Shown: positions 35,808 through 53,800, counted from the stretch's first letter. The stretch is DNA of 64,000 bases from Hormiphora californensis (GCA_020137815.1 CM035350.1:7265447-7329446); one strand, 5' to 3'. The notes: a model not told the origin generated them from the sequence alone. A program made the numbers and translations.

Positions 35808-38800
35808 ATGCCTGTTCGGCGAACACGTTCTAAGGTCCACCCCTCCAGGGGTCCTAGTGCGGCATCTCGCAAGGTGTCCACCGCCTCACACGACAGTGAC
35901 CAGGTATATATATCGTGTGGTGTGTATATCATGACTAGAGCGTGTTACAGTCGGTACCTAATCCACCCATCTCCTGCTAAGTCTACAGTCCCTACCTCCT
36001 CCCTACAGAGACCAGAGTCATCCCAGGCATGCAAACAGGAGGCGTACACAGAGGCCCTGAAGAGGTCACTCCTGGAGTCACAGGTAGCCCAATCGATTGT
36101 TCTTGATGACCTGCATGTTCCTAAGTTTAGTATCTAACCGATTGTCGATTGATTTGCTACTTTGTTCAATTCCCTTCTCTGTAGATGGAGAGAGAATATC
36201 TGAAGACAGCAGCTATGACGTATTCCAACAACGAGGCCGTGATGATGATGAAATATGACCAGTTCGGTGATCAGTACCATGCTCCTCCGTACTCTGCTGA
36301 CAGCTCTATTATGACAACAGAGAGAATGCTAACAGCAACCAGTACGTGTTGTTAATATAGTGATGTTGCTATGGTAACTAAAAAGTCATCAATGGTTTCC
36401 ATGGTTACAAACTCACTGCAACTCTCTTACAGCGGGTATATCGTTTCTAACATCTGGAGACACGCCAGGAAGTATCTTGGAGGATGCTGCTCCAGAGGGA
36501 GATCAGCAAATGCCTGAATTTAGGATAGAAACAGCCACTGATAAACTGAGAGTGAATCTGACTGACAACTACATTGTATCGCTCACACCAAGAGTAAATA
36601 TAATTAAATAATTAAATAATTAAATAATTAAATAATTAAACTGAAAATTATCTTAGTAAGGTGATTTAACTAAAATTTTAGCCTCAACCACAAAAAAATT
36701 TGTTACAAAGGATTTCCACCTCAAATGTACTCCTAAGGGTCCCCTCTATCGATTCCAACCAATGCTCATATTTGCTCAGGGGTGCTAAGGCCTCATTTCC
36801 GGGTGGGCGTGGTACCTGTATTTTCAGCCTGAGGCCAAAACCATAAGTACCCTTAAAATAGGAGTAGAGATAAAATCGAGGGCACTAGAGTGATCAGCGT
36901 CCTCGCATTAGTGGGGGTAGGTGCCGGAATTAAGTCTCTATCTCATCTGGTTAATTAGATAATTGGATAATTAGGTTTGCGCATAACCGTTTTTTGGCTA
37001 TATGGCTATAGCCACTTAGGAATGGTTTAGAGACTTTTCATTGGTGCCATTTTGTAGACAAAACGAAGTTGTGGGGGGTCGACGTCGGACTTTTAAGCTC
37101 TATCTTCAACCGTTTAGCCGTTATTTGGCTTTAACGGTGTTCAAAATCGGGATTTTTACCGTATTTTGCTCATTTGGAGAATCTTAAAAGCCAAATAACG
37201 GCTAAACGGTTGAAGATAGAGCTTAAAAGTCCGACGTCGACCCCCCACAACTTCGTTTTGTCTACAAAATGGCACCAATGAAAAGTCTCTAAACCATTCC
37301 TAAGTGGCTATAGCCATATAGCCAAAAAACGGTTATGCGCAAACCTAATTATCCAATTATCTAATTAACCAGATGAGATAGAGACTTAATTCCGGCACCT
37401 ACCCCCACTAATGCGAGGACGCTGATCACTCTAGTGCCCTCGATTTTATCTCTACTCCTATTTTAAGGGTACTTATGGTTTTGGCCTCAGGCTGAAAATA
37501 CAGGTACCACGCCCACCCGGAAATGAGGCCTTAGCACCCCTGAGCAAATATGAGCATTGGTTGGAATCGATAGAGGGGACCCTTAGGAGTACATTTGAGG
37601 TGGAAATCCTTTGTAACAATTTTTTTTGTGGTGTTCCTGTTTTATCACCTTACTATCTCTCTCAGTGTCCGGGTTACGTTTTTCTTAATTCTAACACACA
37701 CCTCCATCAAGGATGATAATAAAGTTGGTATTGATGCATCATGGAAGGAACTTGAAGAGATCCGAGTTGATATTTTCGAGTCACGGATACCGGACAAGTG
37801 TGCCTGGTTTGATTTGAGTGGAAACTCCCTTAAATACGATAGTTTTGCAAAGGAGGCACCCGTTCCAGGGACAGTTAACTCTCGACAAGAAACACCCGGA
37901 CATGTGCCTAACATGTGGGACAACTTTAAGGTAGTATCTTCACCGCTCCTTCATACAATATTTGGTTACTCCTTCATAAAACATTCACTTACTCCTTTAT
38001 ACACACAGGTTTTAGAAGAGTTGGTGTTTGGGAGGGCGTGTAGCGATGAAAGTACGTGTAAACGAGGGAACTCCCTGCGTTACATCCCAGACAGTGTGTT
38101 CAATTGCCGAACTCTGAGGATCCTGAGTTTCAGCAGTAACAACCTGCAAGATATACCTACCGAGGTACTTGGTAAAAACAACATTTCAATAAATCATGCA
38201 CGTTACTGATTTATATCCATGTTTCAGATTTCAAAACTGGTGAATTTGGAGGAGCTTTATCTTGATGATAACCAACTTCTTGACTTTCAACCATCCATTA
38301 CGAACCTCCCCAAACTACGTCCTCCTTGATATGGACTATAACTCTATTGAACATGTCGAAATTACAACCCTACCTCGGTCCCTTACATGCCTCAGACTCA
38401 AGGGAAATAATATATCAAGTTTCAGTTTAAAACCGTGCAAAAACAGTCTTCGACAACTTGACCTTTCTTCCAATAACATCTCAGAACTCAATAACGTCTC
38501 CTTCAAGTGTCTAACCCGGCTAAAACTCCTTGATTTGTCCTCAAACGTGCTGGAGTCCCTCCCACCAACATTTGGAAAGGTAGAAAACCTGCGGCACCTG
38601 TATCTAGACGATAACATGTTTGAACACCTCCCAACCTCAGTGTGTCTCCTCCAGAAACTTCGTATCTTGAACGTCTCCCAGAACTCGCTAACTGCTCTAC
38701 CGAGGGAAGCAGGGAACATGGTCATGTTGAGGGAGCTCCATGTGGAGAATAACAAACTGGAATCCCTCCCTGATGAGCTGAGGAATGTGTGCAGACTCTT

Positions 38801-39509
38801 GACCCTCAGTGCCAGCGGAAACAGACTCACCAAGATCCCTCCGGTGGTTGGAACTCTCCAGTTCCTAAACGATCTCCTCCTGTTCAACAATAAGATCAGA
38901 TGTATCGATATGAGTGTACTGGGCGGGTGCCAGAGTTTAATTGTCCTGGGACTCAGTAATAACCGTATAAAGGAGATCCCCACGGGAATACCTAGTCTCC
39001 AGCATATTCGGATAATTCAGCTGGATGGAAACAGTCTATCGGGTCTACCAGAGGAACTGTTCAGTGTGAACAGTTTGAAGTATCTCAGTCTGAACCACAA
39101 TCGACTGGAGGTGCTTCCAGAGAGCGTTGCCAAGCTGGGAAACCTCGTGGGTCTGCTGGTAGACGGGAATTCTATCACTGAGATACCAGAGAGTATTGGA
39201 GGACTCCAGAACCTCCGTGTGTTGTCAGTGAAACAGAACTATATAGAAAGTATCCCTGATACTATCTCTCTGCTGGTTAACATCGAGCTGATGGATGTTT
39301 GTGATAACAGGTTAACCAGACTACCTACTACGATCAGCTCCTTCGGGGAGGGAGTGGAGCTGAAGACGACCAACAATCAGCTCCAACTCCCACCCCAGGA
39401 GGTAGCTGATAAAGGGATCATTTCTATTAAGACATTCCTGGAGACCCAGACAGATCTAGTCCGGGATAATACCAGCGAGCATTCAGAGTTCGAAACTACA
39501 GCCCTGTAG
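35808..39509 (+). CDS. Leucine-rich-repeat protein (unnamed), one apparent frameshift
   Basis: Exons 35808-35903, 36009-36083, 36185-36341, 36433-36593, 37712-37930, 38009-38164 and 38228-39509 join in compatible phases. The N-terminal ~165 residues (MPVRRTRSKVHPSRGPSA start) match nothing I know. The rest has about 15 repeats of L-x-x-L-x-L-x-x-N-x-L-x-x-LP, like intracellular SHOC2/LRRC-type proteins that act as protein-binding scaffolds. No signal peptide or membrane segment is seen. In the last exon the frame changes near 38312-38328: NLPKL in one frame, then VLLDMDYNSIEHV one base on. Skipping one base restores the exact LRR spacing, so the sequence has one surplus base (allele, assembly error or decay). 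The link across the foldback-bearing intron (36594-37711) rests on phase only; the 5' exons could be a separate gene. Confidence 0.7.
36654..37655. mobile_element. Foldback element in the LRR gene intron, 1.0 kb
   Basis: Outer ends TAGTAAGGTGAT / ATCACCTTACTA are a perfect 12-bp inverted repeat. The arms match almost completely inside 36687-37632, with centre near 37160. Each arm holds one module with CCTACCCCCACTAATGCGAG, TTAATTAGATAATTGGATAA and TGGCTATATGGCTATAGCC. Around the centre is a further stem, AACGGTTGAAGATAGAGC. It is shared with the elements at 40866 and 42912. Confidence 0.85.
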
Positions 39510-39649
39510 ATGTTTCCGGAATATTTGTATATTCATGGACATGGCGTCAATACCGCATTGGAGCTGTTGAAGTGGGCTCAAGGGAAAAAAAGGATATTCT
39601 TATATTTCTAAGACTGGGGTGATAATTGGCCAAGATTCTTGACCGGGAA

Positions 39650-39728
<79 letters not shown>

Positions 39729-40865
39729 GAAAGAGAAAGAAAGAGAAAGAGGGAGTTCCTGGGGTCTGGTAATATGCTTGTTCTATTTTCTATGCGTCCC
39801 CTTTTTAGCAGCGTGTGGTTTTGGAGCTGTTTCGTGGTCACGTCCTATGAGATATATTGGCCCATGGTCATGCACAATTTCATGGCTGGTTCGTGCGGGA
39901 AAAATACTGAAGAGAGAGATTCAGTGAGATTCGTAGTAAATTCAGCTTGTTTTTCTATATCACACTAACTCTCTGATTTGACGTACGGCAATTTTTGCCT
40001 AATTTACAAGACATTTGCGGTGTTGAAAATGTGTCGAATATAACAGTCCTGCCAACTCATATCATGTGCACATATTGTGACACGTCCTAGACCAGTGCTA
40101 TAATCCCTTCTTCTTAGTTTATCTCACCGCCTATCCAGCCATGAGTGCTGCATTTCAAGTACACGCCATGCAGCCGTGTGTGTGTTAAAACTTGTTAAAC
40201 ATGTTGATCTGGGAAAGCCTACAGGAGAGATACGCTTGTTTAAAACAGGTCGAACAAGCTTGCGTTAACACATTGACCTCGTCTGATCAATTAGTCAAAG
40301 TAGAGGGGTCTAGTGCAGATCATGAAATTAGGCTGGTGCTCGAGTTAGCACGGGGGGGGGTGTATAAAAGGATATGCCGAACATCATAACTACTTCAGTC
40401 TCATTCGCTAGAATCTGGACCAACAAATCTCTCTCTTTTCTCAGAATTACGCCTTTATCAACATCTCCAAGCGTCACGTCTTTTCATATGAATTTCTCAT
40501 CGCCTTTCCATTTCTCTCTCTCTCTCTCCTGCGACATTCCATGGATTCACTCCAGCTTTTACCAGCTTGAAGACTGTAACATCTGGAAGCAACTTAGTGC
40601 AGCTTCATCTGTCAGAGCACTGATAGAAGAAGATGCACTAACTTGTTTCCTATAATTCATTGACTTGACCCTGTTCTCATTTCGTTAAGATCAGCGGTCA
40701 GATCGGCATTGGCCTGGCAGAGCTTCTTTCACGATAGATAGAGTAATCGCGGAGATATGGCGATCGACTTGACCATTATGATTTCTTTGACTGATCAAAT
40801 GCCTGAAAAATGAATGTATTGTGACGCACAGGCCACAGGGTATAGTAGGGGCGAATCTTAGTTTT
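39510..40865. other. Gene-poor sequence with AG microsatellite
   Basis: No gene is recognised. An (AG)n tract with few interruptions runs about 39648-39750. The remainder is unique AT-rich sequence. A TATAAAAGG at 40362 is not followed by a convincing gene. Confidence 0.5.
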
Positions 40866-41811
40866 TTGACTCACTATTTGGTTCAAAGCAAATTCCGGTT
40901 GTAACCCACCTATTTTGACCCGCTGAACACGATCCCGTCCATAGGCAAGCTCGCAAAAGTGAAGAAAATGCCCAAATCGGCCACGCCCTTTTACCTGTAT
41001 TTTCAGCCTGTAGCCAAAAACATAAATCCTCTTAGAATAGGAGTAGAGACAAATCTGAGGGCACTAAAGTGATCAGCGCCCTCGCATTAGTGGGGGTAGG
41101 TGCTGGAATTAAGTCTCTATCTCATCTGGTTAATTAGATAATTGGATAATTAGGTTTGCGCATAACCGTTTTTTGGCTATATGGCTATAGCCACTTAGGA
41201 ATGGTTTAGAGACTTTTCACTGGCGCCATTTTGTAGGCAATAGCCAAGTTATGGGGGGTCGACGTCGGACTTTTAAGCTCTATCTCCAACCGTTTAGCCG
41301 TTATTTGGCTTAAACGATGCTCAAAATCAGACTTTTTACCGTTTTTCGCTCATTTTGAGCATCGATTAAGCCCAATAACGGCTAAACGGTTGGAGATAGA
41401 GCTTAAAAGTCCGACGTCGACCCCCCATAACTTGGCTATTGCCTACAAAATGGCGCCAGTGAAAAGTCTCTAAACCATTCATAAGTGGCTATAGCCATAT
41501 AGCCAAAAAACGGTTATGCGCAAACCTAATTATCCAATTATCTAATTAACCAGATGAGATAGAGACTTAATTCCAGCACCTACCCCCACTAATGCGAGGG
41601 CGCTGATCACTTTAGTGCCCAGATTTGTCTCTACTCCTATTCTAAGAGGATTTATGTTTTTGGCTACAGGCTGAAAATACAGGTAAAAGGGCGTGGCCGA
41701 TTTGGGCGTTTTCTTCACTTTTGCGAGCTTGCCTATGGACGGGATCGTGTTCAGCGGGTCAAAATAGGTGGGTTACAACCGGAATTTGCTTTGAACCAAA
41801 TAGTGAGTCAA
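40866..41811. mobile_element. Foldback element, 946 bp
   Basis: Ends TTGACTCACTATTTGGTTCA and its reverse complement. The arms are near-perfect to a centre near 41338. Subterminal CGGTTGTAACCCACC and GACGGGATCGTGTTCAGC are shared with the fragment at 32050-32745. The inner module with CCTACCCCCACTAATGCGAG is shared with the other elements. No transposase is seen. Confidence 0.88.
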
Positions 41812-42911
41812 CCACTTCTTTTTGTGAGAGATTCGTCCCTACTAGTACTGTACTGTATCTATAATGACTGCTTTATTCCCCTTCTCCCTCTCTACCTTGT
41901 TAAAAAGTCCATTTCTCTCGCTCTCTCTCGGAGATGTGGCCAATCACTACATAATGCATTCGTAGTAGTTCCATGTGTTTCGAATTTATGAAATCACTGA
42001 CCATCCCCTCTTGATGACCTAGGTAACCAACTGAATTGTAGGGAGAGACGTTGCCGGTTTCTCTCTTTCAATCACTCTCTCTCTCTCTCTCTCCCACCCT
42101 GTATGCAGAGAAAGCATAATACGAGGCGGCCTATTACGACAGATACCACTACCACCACGAACTATGAGTTTCAGAAATTAATTATCTTCAGGTTGACTTT
42201 CCTTACGCTTTTTTAATGTAACTTTCACCCAAAACTTGTCTCTTCCTCGAAAATTTCTGTTTGGCTCATGTTTATACCCGCGGGTGGAACTTGGTTAATA
42301 CCCCCTCGCCACCACATTCGCGCTCTGGCAAGGGAGGGGTAACTTCGTTACCAAGGGAGGGGTACATAGCGTTTTCGCTTTCCATATAACCACACGCCCA
42401 TATTATGTACAATAGTATATTTGAAGCAGTATTTCGTAACGTACCTTCCTGCTCTGATTCCAGCTTCCCATTATCTCTTTGTATCCTTCTGGCGGTCGTC
42501 AGTCGCTGAAAATTGGGAGTTAGATTTAACACGCAAGGCACACACACACATAAGGCACACGTGTATTACTAAATGACACATGGATCATTTATCGCCCCCA
42601 GTATGCCCCTGCTGGTGCTATAAGAGAGGTCGTGTTATTTTGGACCCAACACACACACACACACTTTGTCAATTAACACTTTCGTATTTCTCCTCGCCGC
42701 CCCTTGCCATCTAGTTTTCACAACTCGACGCGAGAAAACCACAGGGGGGAGGGGGAGTGTGTGTGTGTGTGTGTGTGTAATGTGTGATTTTGTTCTCGGT
42801 TGACAGCTTTTTAAATAGATATACCACACATTAAAGGAAGCTACCAGGGGTTAGATCAGATCTAGACCCATCTCATATCGATACCACGTATAATTCATGG
42901 AATTCTTGTTA
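41812..42911. other. Intervening gene-poor sequence
   Basis: No gene is seen. It contains short CT and GT/CA tracts (42068-42092, 42646-42664, 42758-42778) and the dispersed motif CTGGCAAGGGAGGGGTAACT near 42323. Confidence 0.45.
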
Positions 42912-44821
42912 GAACCTAGAAATCATTAGAGGCAAGCTAATTTTTGCACAATCCGATAGTCAATAGGCCCCTGAACCACCAAAAAAAGTCCCAAGTCCAA
43001 TTCCTGGGGGAAGTGCCCCTAATTGGCCCTACTTGATTACAGTGTATTTGTAACCATCAATTTAATCGTAAATCGTCTTAGGAAAGGAGTAGAGGGAAAA
43101 CCGAGGGCACCAAAGTGTTCATCGTCCTCGCATTAGTGGGGGTAGGTGCTGGAATTAAGTCTCTATCTTACCTGGTTAATTAGATAATTGGATAATTAGG
43201 TTTGCGCATAGCCGTTTTTTGGCTATATGGCTATAGCCACTTAGGAAAAGAGTAGAGACAAAACCGAGGGCACTAAAATGATCAGCGTCCTCGAATTAGT
43301 GGGGGTAGGTGCTGAAATTAAGTCTCTATCTCATCTGGTTAATTAGATAATTGGATAATTAGATCCACACATAGCCGTTTTTGGCCATATGGCTATAGCC
43401 ACTTAGGAATGGTTTAGAGACTTTTCACTGGTGCCATTTTCTAGACAATGGCTAAGTTATGGGGGGTCGTGGTCGGACTTTTAAGCTCTATCTCCAACCG
43501 TTTAGCCGTTATTTGGATTCAAAGATCCACAAAGAGGCTCAAAATCGTACTTTTTACCATTTTTTGCTCATTTTCAGCACCTTTGAATCCAAATAACGGC
43601 TAAACGGTTGGAGATAGAGCTTAAAAGTCCGACCACGACCCCCCATAACTTAGCCATTGCCTACAAAATGGCACCAGTGAAAAGTCTCTAAACCATTCCT
43701 AAGTGGCTATAGCCATATGGCAAAAAACGGCTATGCGCGGATCTAATTATCTAATTAACCAGATGAGATAGAGACTTAATTTCAGCACCTACCCCCACTA
43801 ATTCGAGGACGCTGATCATTTTAGTGCCCTCGGTTTTGTCTCTACTCTTTTCCTAAGTGGCTATAGCCATATAGCCAAAAAACGGCTATGTGCAAACCTA
43901 ATTATCCAATTATCTAATTAACCAGATAAGATAGAGACTTAATTCCAGCACCTACCCCCACTAATGCGAGGACGCTGAACACTTTGGTGCCCTCGGTTTT
44001 CCCTCTACTCCTTTCCTAAGACGATTTACGATTTAATTGATGGTTACAAATACACTGTAATCAATTAGGGCCAATTAGGGGCACTTCCCCCAGGAGTTGG
44101 GCTTGGGACTTTTTTTTGGTGGTTCAGGGGCCTATTGACTATCGGATTGTTTGTCTCATATGAGACCCTCCTCTTCGCACTGGGCCGAAGGCCCGGTGCG
44201 GCTACGTGAGGCCGCGTAGCGGCCTCGCGTAGCGAGGAGGGTCTCACGTCAAAGGGTCTTCTTGAATCTGCAACGCGCCGCGCACAGCAAGTGCTAACAG
44301 CGCCAACTCTTCTCTCTCTATAGTCTGAGCGCGTCTCTCGCTTTTCCCACGGACCGTGGGAACGTCGCGAGAGCTCTTTTTTACAAGAATGAATGATTTT
44401 GAAGAGTTCAAACCGTGTTTTTAAATACACGTAATTAAAAACGCGCCTCGTTTTCACATCATTGCACAATTCAATCATCATCTTTCACGTTTCATCATCA
44501 TTCAAACATTTTCATCACAAATCACTTTTACAACCGTGTTTAACCCGCGCCTCCCTATAACCTCAGCAGCTTCAAAACAATAACGTCGCAAAAAAATACG
44601 GAACGCGCCTTCGTTTCATCAATCTTTGTCTTTTCAACCTCTTTCACCCTCGTTTTCAATCCACATCTTTTTGCGCGTTGCTAAACCACAATGTTTGGGG
44701 GTGAGGAATGACCTGTCTCTTCTGGTTGCACCTCTTTTCGCGGTGCACACTCTAGTGTACCGTCAGGTAGGACAAAAACGGATTGTGCAAAATTAGCTTG
44801 CCCTAATGAATTTCTAGGTTC
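42912..44821. mobile_element. Foldback element with nested insertion, 1.9 kb
   Basis: Terminal GAACCTAGAAATCATTAGAG is mirrored at 44821. The arms carry two tandem modules each, with CCTACCCCCACTAATGCGAG or ...TTCGAG, and a central AACGGTTGGAGATAGAGC stem near 43555. The right arm is interrupted by a 628-bp insertion (44151-44778). Without it the arms are near-equal in length (about 0.65 kb). Confidence 0.85.
44151..44778. mobile_element. 628-bp insertion with 8-bp target duplication
   Basis: The left arm of the host palindrome predicts ...ATCGGATTGTGCAAAA. In the right arm CGGATTGT occurs twice (44143-44150 and 44779-44786) around this insertion, so the target duplication is exact and 8 bp long. 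Ends TTGTC / GACAA give only a 5-bp inverted repeat. Near the left end is a strong stem GGGCCGAAGGCCC and a CGCGTAGCGGCCTCGCGTAGCG region. An 8-bp duplication suggests a hAT- or P-type integration; there is no coding capacity. Confidence 0.8.
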
Positions 44822-46413
<1,592 letters not shown>

Positions 46414-47956
46414 CATATATTCTCCGGGTCGGTTGGCGAGCTGTCACGCAAAAACGGTGATAGTTGTGTGAAAACAAACTGCGGGAGTGTGCTGGATTAA
46501 TTCCTTCCTAACTGATGGCTTTGTTTTAAAATTGAATTTCAAAAGTTCATTTTTCATGAATGAACATTGCTGCCGTTCATTCATGAATTCTGAAATATTG
46601 TTTACCTTGCGTAAGTAACTTTTCTCTGGCTCGCAATTATCTTTCCAATGAGCACCATAAAACTCAAATTGAAGCACCAGGTCACATGACAGTTGAGAAA
46701 ATGAACATGCATGTTTTTAGCTCTTTTTGCGACTTTCAATCGGCTGTATCACCGCTACCTTATCTTCAATCTTTTTGAAACTTTGGGTGAACATTGGATA
46801 AGCAAAGATCTTTGCTCACAAGAAAAATCAAGGTCATAACGCAAAGTTCATTTTTCAATTTTGTTAGTTCATTCCACTCATTCAGGAACCAACAACCATA
46901 AAGTGATGAAAAGTGTTGGGTTTTGTTTGGCCAATGTCCTGCAATGACAGAGAGGTGTAGTAACGTGTTTCCGAGCTAGTTAGTGGGTGCCATGTGACCA
47001 TGACGATATCTGACACCTTCGTTGAGCAATAATAAAGAGTTTTTCTCAAATTCAAGCATGTGATTCGGGTCTTCTGCGATTAGTATCGTGCAGCAATCTT
47101 GAGAGATCTCATAGCACCTCAAAAATGATGATTAGTTCAATAAATTGAGTCAACTTATGATCAATAAGATTAAAACCGATGCCACATTGAAATCAAAGAC
47201 CATTTTCGATCATAAATCAACTCATTTCATTGAACTAATCATCATTTTTGAGGTGCTATGAGATCTCTCAAGATTGCTGCACGATATTAATCGCAGAAGA
47301 CCCGAATCACATGCTTGAATTTGAGAAAATCCCTTTATTATTGCTCAACGAAGGTGTCAGATATCGTCATGATCACATGACACCCACTAACTAGCTCGGA
47401 AACACGTTACTACACCTCTCTGTCATTGCAGGACATTGGCCAAACAAAGCCCAACACTTTTCATCACTTTATGGTTGTTGGTTCCTGAATGAGTGGAATG
47501 AACTAACAAAATTGAAAAATGAACTTTGCGTTATGACCTTGATTTTTCTTGTGAGCAAAGATCTTTGATTATCCAATGTTCACCCAAAGTTTCAAAAAGA
47601 TTGAAGATAAGGTAGCGGTGATACAGCCGATTGAAAGTCGCAAAAAGAGCCAAAATCATGCATGTTCATTTTCTCAACTGTCATGTGACCTGGTGCTTCA
47701 ATTTGAGTTTTATGGTGCTCATTGGAAAGATAATTGCGAGCCAAAGAAAAGTTACTTACTCAAGGTAAACAATATTTCAGAATTCATGAATGAACGGCAG
47801 CAATGTTCATTCATGAAAAATGAACTTTTGAAATTCAATTTTAAAACAAAGCCATCAGTTAGGAAGGAATTAATCCAGCACACTCCCGCAGTTTGTTTTC
47901 ACACAACTATCACCGTTTTTGCGTGACAGCTCGCCAACCGACCCGGAGAATATATG
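46414..47956. mobile_element. Long palindromic element, 1.5 kb
   Basis: Arms of about 720 bp run from CATATATTCTCCGGGTCGG (46414) to its reverse complement at 47956, centre near 47185. Just outside the right end lies GGGACACCCTGTA, a sequence typical of mariner-like ends; the left side lacks it. Mirror-image frames of 77 codons occur in both arms (46677-46444 minus, 47693-47926 plus). They differ at a few positions and match nothing known. It is unrelated to the modular foldback family. Confidence 0.8.
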
Positions 47957-50578
<2,622 letters not shown>

Positions 50579-50723
50579 ATCCCTACTAAAATATAGTTCG
50601 ACGCGACGCGACGCGCGATCGATGAACGATCGATAAACGATCGATAAACGATCGATATCGATCGTTTATCGATCGTTCATCGATCGCGCGTCGCGTCGCG
50701 TCGAACTATATTTTAGTAGGGAT
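50579..50723. repeat. Near-perfect 145-bp hairpin
   Basis: From ATCCCTACTAAAATATAGTT to its reverse complement, almost without mismatch. The stem contains repeated CGACG steps and then ATCGATAAACG units meeting at a central ATCGATATCGAT. It looks like a small palindromic MITE or a cruciform-forming repeat. A CT-rich microsatellite follows at 50725-50870. Confidence 0.85.
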
Positions 50724-50734
50724 TGTCTCTCTCT

Positions 50735-50775
<41 letters not shown>

Positions 50776-50870
50776 TCTCTCTCTCTGTCTCTCCCTCTTT
50801 CACTCTCTCTCTCTCTCTCTTTCTCTCTTTCTCTCTCTCTCACTATCTCTCTCTCTCTCTCTCTATCTCT

Positions 50871-53800
50871 ATGCCGACTAATATAATATAATAGTGAGAT
50901 AATAAACGTCAAAGAAAGAGAGAATTGTAATATTGTAGTGACACTGACAGATCGAAAATATTATACGGAAGTTGGGATATTTTAGTGTGAGCGGACTTCC
51001 GCTCGGAGAGAAATTGGGAGAGAGCGTTATTGTTAGAGAGCGTGAAATATTAGTTGTATTAGCTTCCTGTTTATTGCATTGCCGTCAAAAAATACACTGT
51101 GTTTTCTCTTCCGATTCTCTTCCGATTCTCTCCACTTTTTTTCTCTATTTTTGTTTCCTTCGTTCCTTTCGATCGTGTTTTATTTTCATTGCTTTTTGAA
51201 TATTTTCTGCATATTTATGTAACTTACATTGTAAGCCGGGAGTTTTATTCTTGTTAGACCCTCTTCTTTGAAATTGAACAAAACAATTTAATTTAGTGTT
51301 TGGTGGCTAAATATTTTGATACCGCTCTGCAGGTCACCTCTCAGTGTATACTTCCCTACCCCGTGAGGGAAGGGCAGCATATAAGTCGACCTATTACAAT
51401 ATAATTATTATCACTCAAATTTTAATCAGACTCCAGCTTATTCAGCCCCATCTTTTTCGTAAGATGAGTCTGGGCCACACCACATTGCCATTTAACATGC
51501 CAGGCTGCATCTATACGTGCTTAGTAAACAGTAAAGTACCGCTATTGTACAACTCGAACTCGCACATGATATTCAGAAAAGACTGAGTCATTCAGACGAG
51601 TACAGCTGTTAAAACAAGATTCATACAGGATGTATTGGATGTTTTTAACAGACAACAGATGATCTCTCTCCTGCCTACATTTTAGATGTTAATTGTGCGA
51701 CCTTCAGATCAGATAGGAGGTCGACCTCCTATAAAGTTCTCAATACAAGGACCTATTATGACTGGCATTGCCCTACCCTTGGAGTTAGCTCTATGCAATA
51801 TTATGCTTGTAAAATGTCAGTAATAACGCTTATAAATAATAAAATGATGTTTGTGACCTATAATATTGGCATATTGTGAGGGATAGAACATATATTATTA
51901 TTTTTACACTGCATGAGCAAAATGAAATATTAGCGGCGCCGACCTCGCCCAGAATAGAACAATAGGCCTTCTATTAGCTCTTATCGATGGTCTAAAAGTT
52001 CTTTTCGATGATCTATTAGCTCTTAACTTATCGATTTGACGTCATGTTTGACGTTTTTGTAATACAGTCGGACCCCGATTTAGTGGCCCCTGATTTAGTG
52101 GCACCCCGATTTAGTGGCAGGATTTTTTCCCCCGAGGATGCCATTAAATCGGGGCCCGACTATGTAAGTATGTCTAAAACACTCTCGATTACTTGCAATG
52201 GCTGGTAAGAAAACAGAGCGTGATTTAACCGAATCACAGCTGGGAATTTGATTCGAGCTCAAAGAGCATACTTTTCAGCTATATGGGAGCTTAGTCGAGT
52301 ATACCTCTACCTGCATATATAATACGGTATTCTGCAGTATTCCATTACAATTTTTTCACAGCTTTTAGTATATACGCGGATGCATAGCACTAGCAGCTTG
52401 AGGCGGGGGATGACCTAGCAATTTAATATAGCACTATGGTAATAGAGTGGTTGCTAAAATTGGTGAACTGCAGTCGACGCGTTTCTCCCACCATGGTCCA
52501 GGAGGTATAGGCTGTCTAAATTGCCGGAATTAGGCTATCTATACTATTTCCAGCCGAGCTAGTTGCATGTGCAGCAGGGGGCCATGTCGTGGTGGGTGTA
52601 CAGCTGTGTGCAGTGTGCGAGAGGTAATAAAGCAGCTAATTAATCAAATAAATATCTTTCACAATTGCACTTGTTATAATTCACCTGGGAGCTGCTGGCC
52701 GGGGCTGCATAACTTGTTCAATATTATATAGGCCTTAGTTTTGTTGTTCGACCTGACCAGTGGTGACCACACGTGATCATCCGTGATCCGCTAAAAATTA
52801 CTAATAGCGTTTATGTATTGCCTCTCCATCATCTCTCCAAGTCTTTAGTTATGATCTATATATTATTCTCAGCAAAGTCTTCATAGGTTATTATACCTCC
52901 TTTATTCCTCTCCCGTCCTGTGCAACTGCTCCCCAAATATCACTAAACAGGTAGCCCTTAATTCTCTATGATAAATCCCTGTTGTATATCTGTGCTATAT
53001 TTTATCGCTAACGACCCTCTTACCCATTATATAGCGTATATGTGTGTGTGTGTGTGTTATGCGTCTCATGAGGCCTAACTTAGTTTATTAGGACTGACCT
53101 CTGATGTCGTATTATAACAGCTCCATCAACTAACCTCCAGACCTGAGCATTCGTCGACTAGCTCTCAGTCTCTCGATATATATCCTTTGATCCGTATCAA
53201 TTAACTGAAGCAATTTCAGATAAAGATCTTGGTTAAATATCTTTTTGTGGGCGGACACAATAATATCTCGATTTAATTGCTGTAACTGTTGTTTTGTAGG
53301 TGCGATATAACGCGTAGTTTAATATAGGCTTTGTATCCAGGCGCCGCAGCCTCTCCCAAGCACCCAATTCAATTGCCAATTAGTGCTATTCGCAGGGGCC
53401 TTTGTTCTGCATTATGTTGTGAAACAAAAAGAGAAGTAGTAATCAAAGTTACATAAACTGCTTTCCCTCTCTTCTGTTAGTTACAACAGGAACTAGTGGG
53501 CTGTGAGAGCTCTTTAGCCTTTGTAGCGCTCTGAAGAACTCATGATGCCGCCCGCTGCAGAGCATGTTCCTACCCCTATAAATACTCAACTCAACAAGAG
53601 CATGCCGTGCACGGAATCTTTAATCCACATGGCCTAAAGACAAGTAAAGTCCTGCTTTGTCTCATTATGTTAACAGCTGATCGATTCTCATTACAATTCA
53701 AGGGTCCCTCCCACTGCACTACTCTCTTGCTTCAAACCTAATTTACATTTCCACTCTCTGTATTGCTACTGCATCAGTGGTCCCCCTCTATTGCTCTCTC

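Noticed and set aside
46444-47926. The 77-codon mirrored frames as a conserved transposon protein
   Set aside because: Arm similarity from palindrome origin explains the conservation; no known motif and no selection test is possible from one window.
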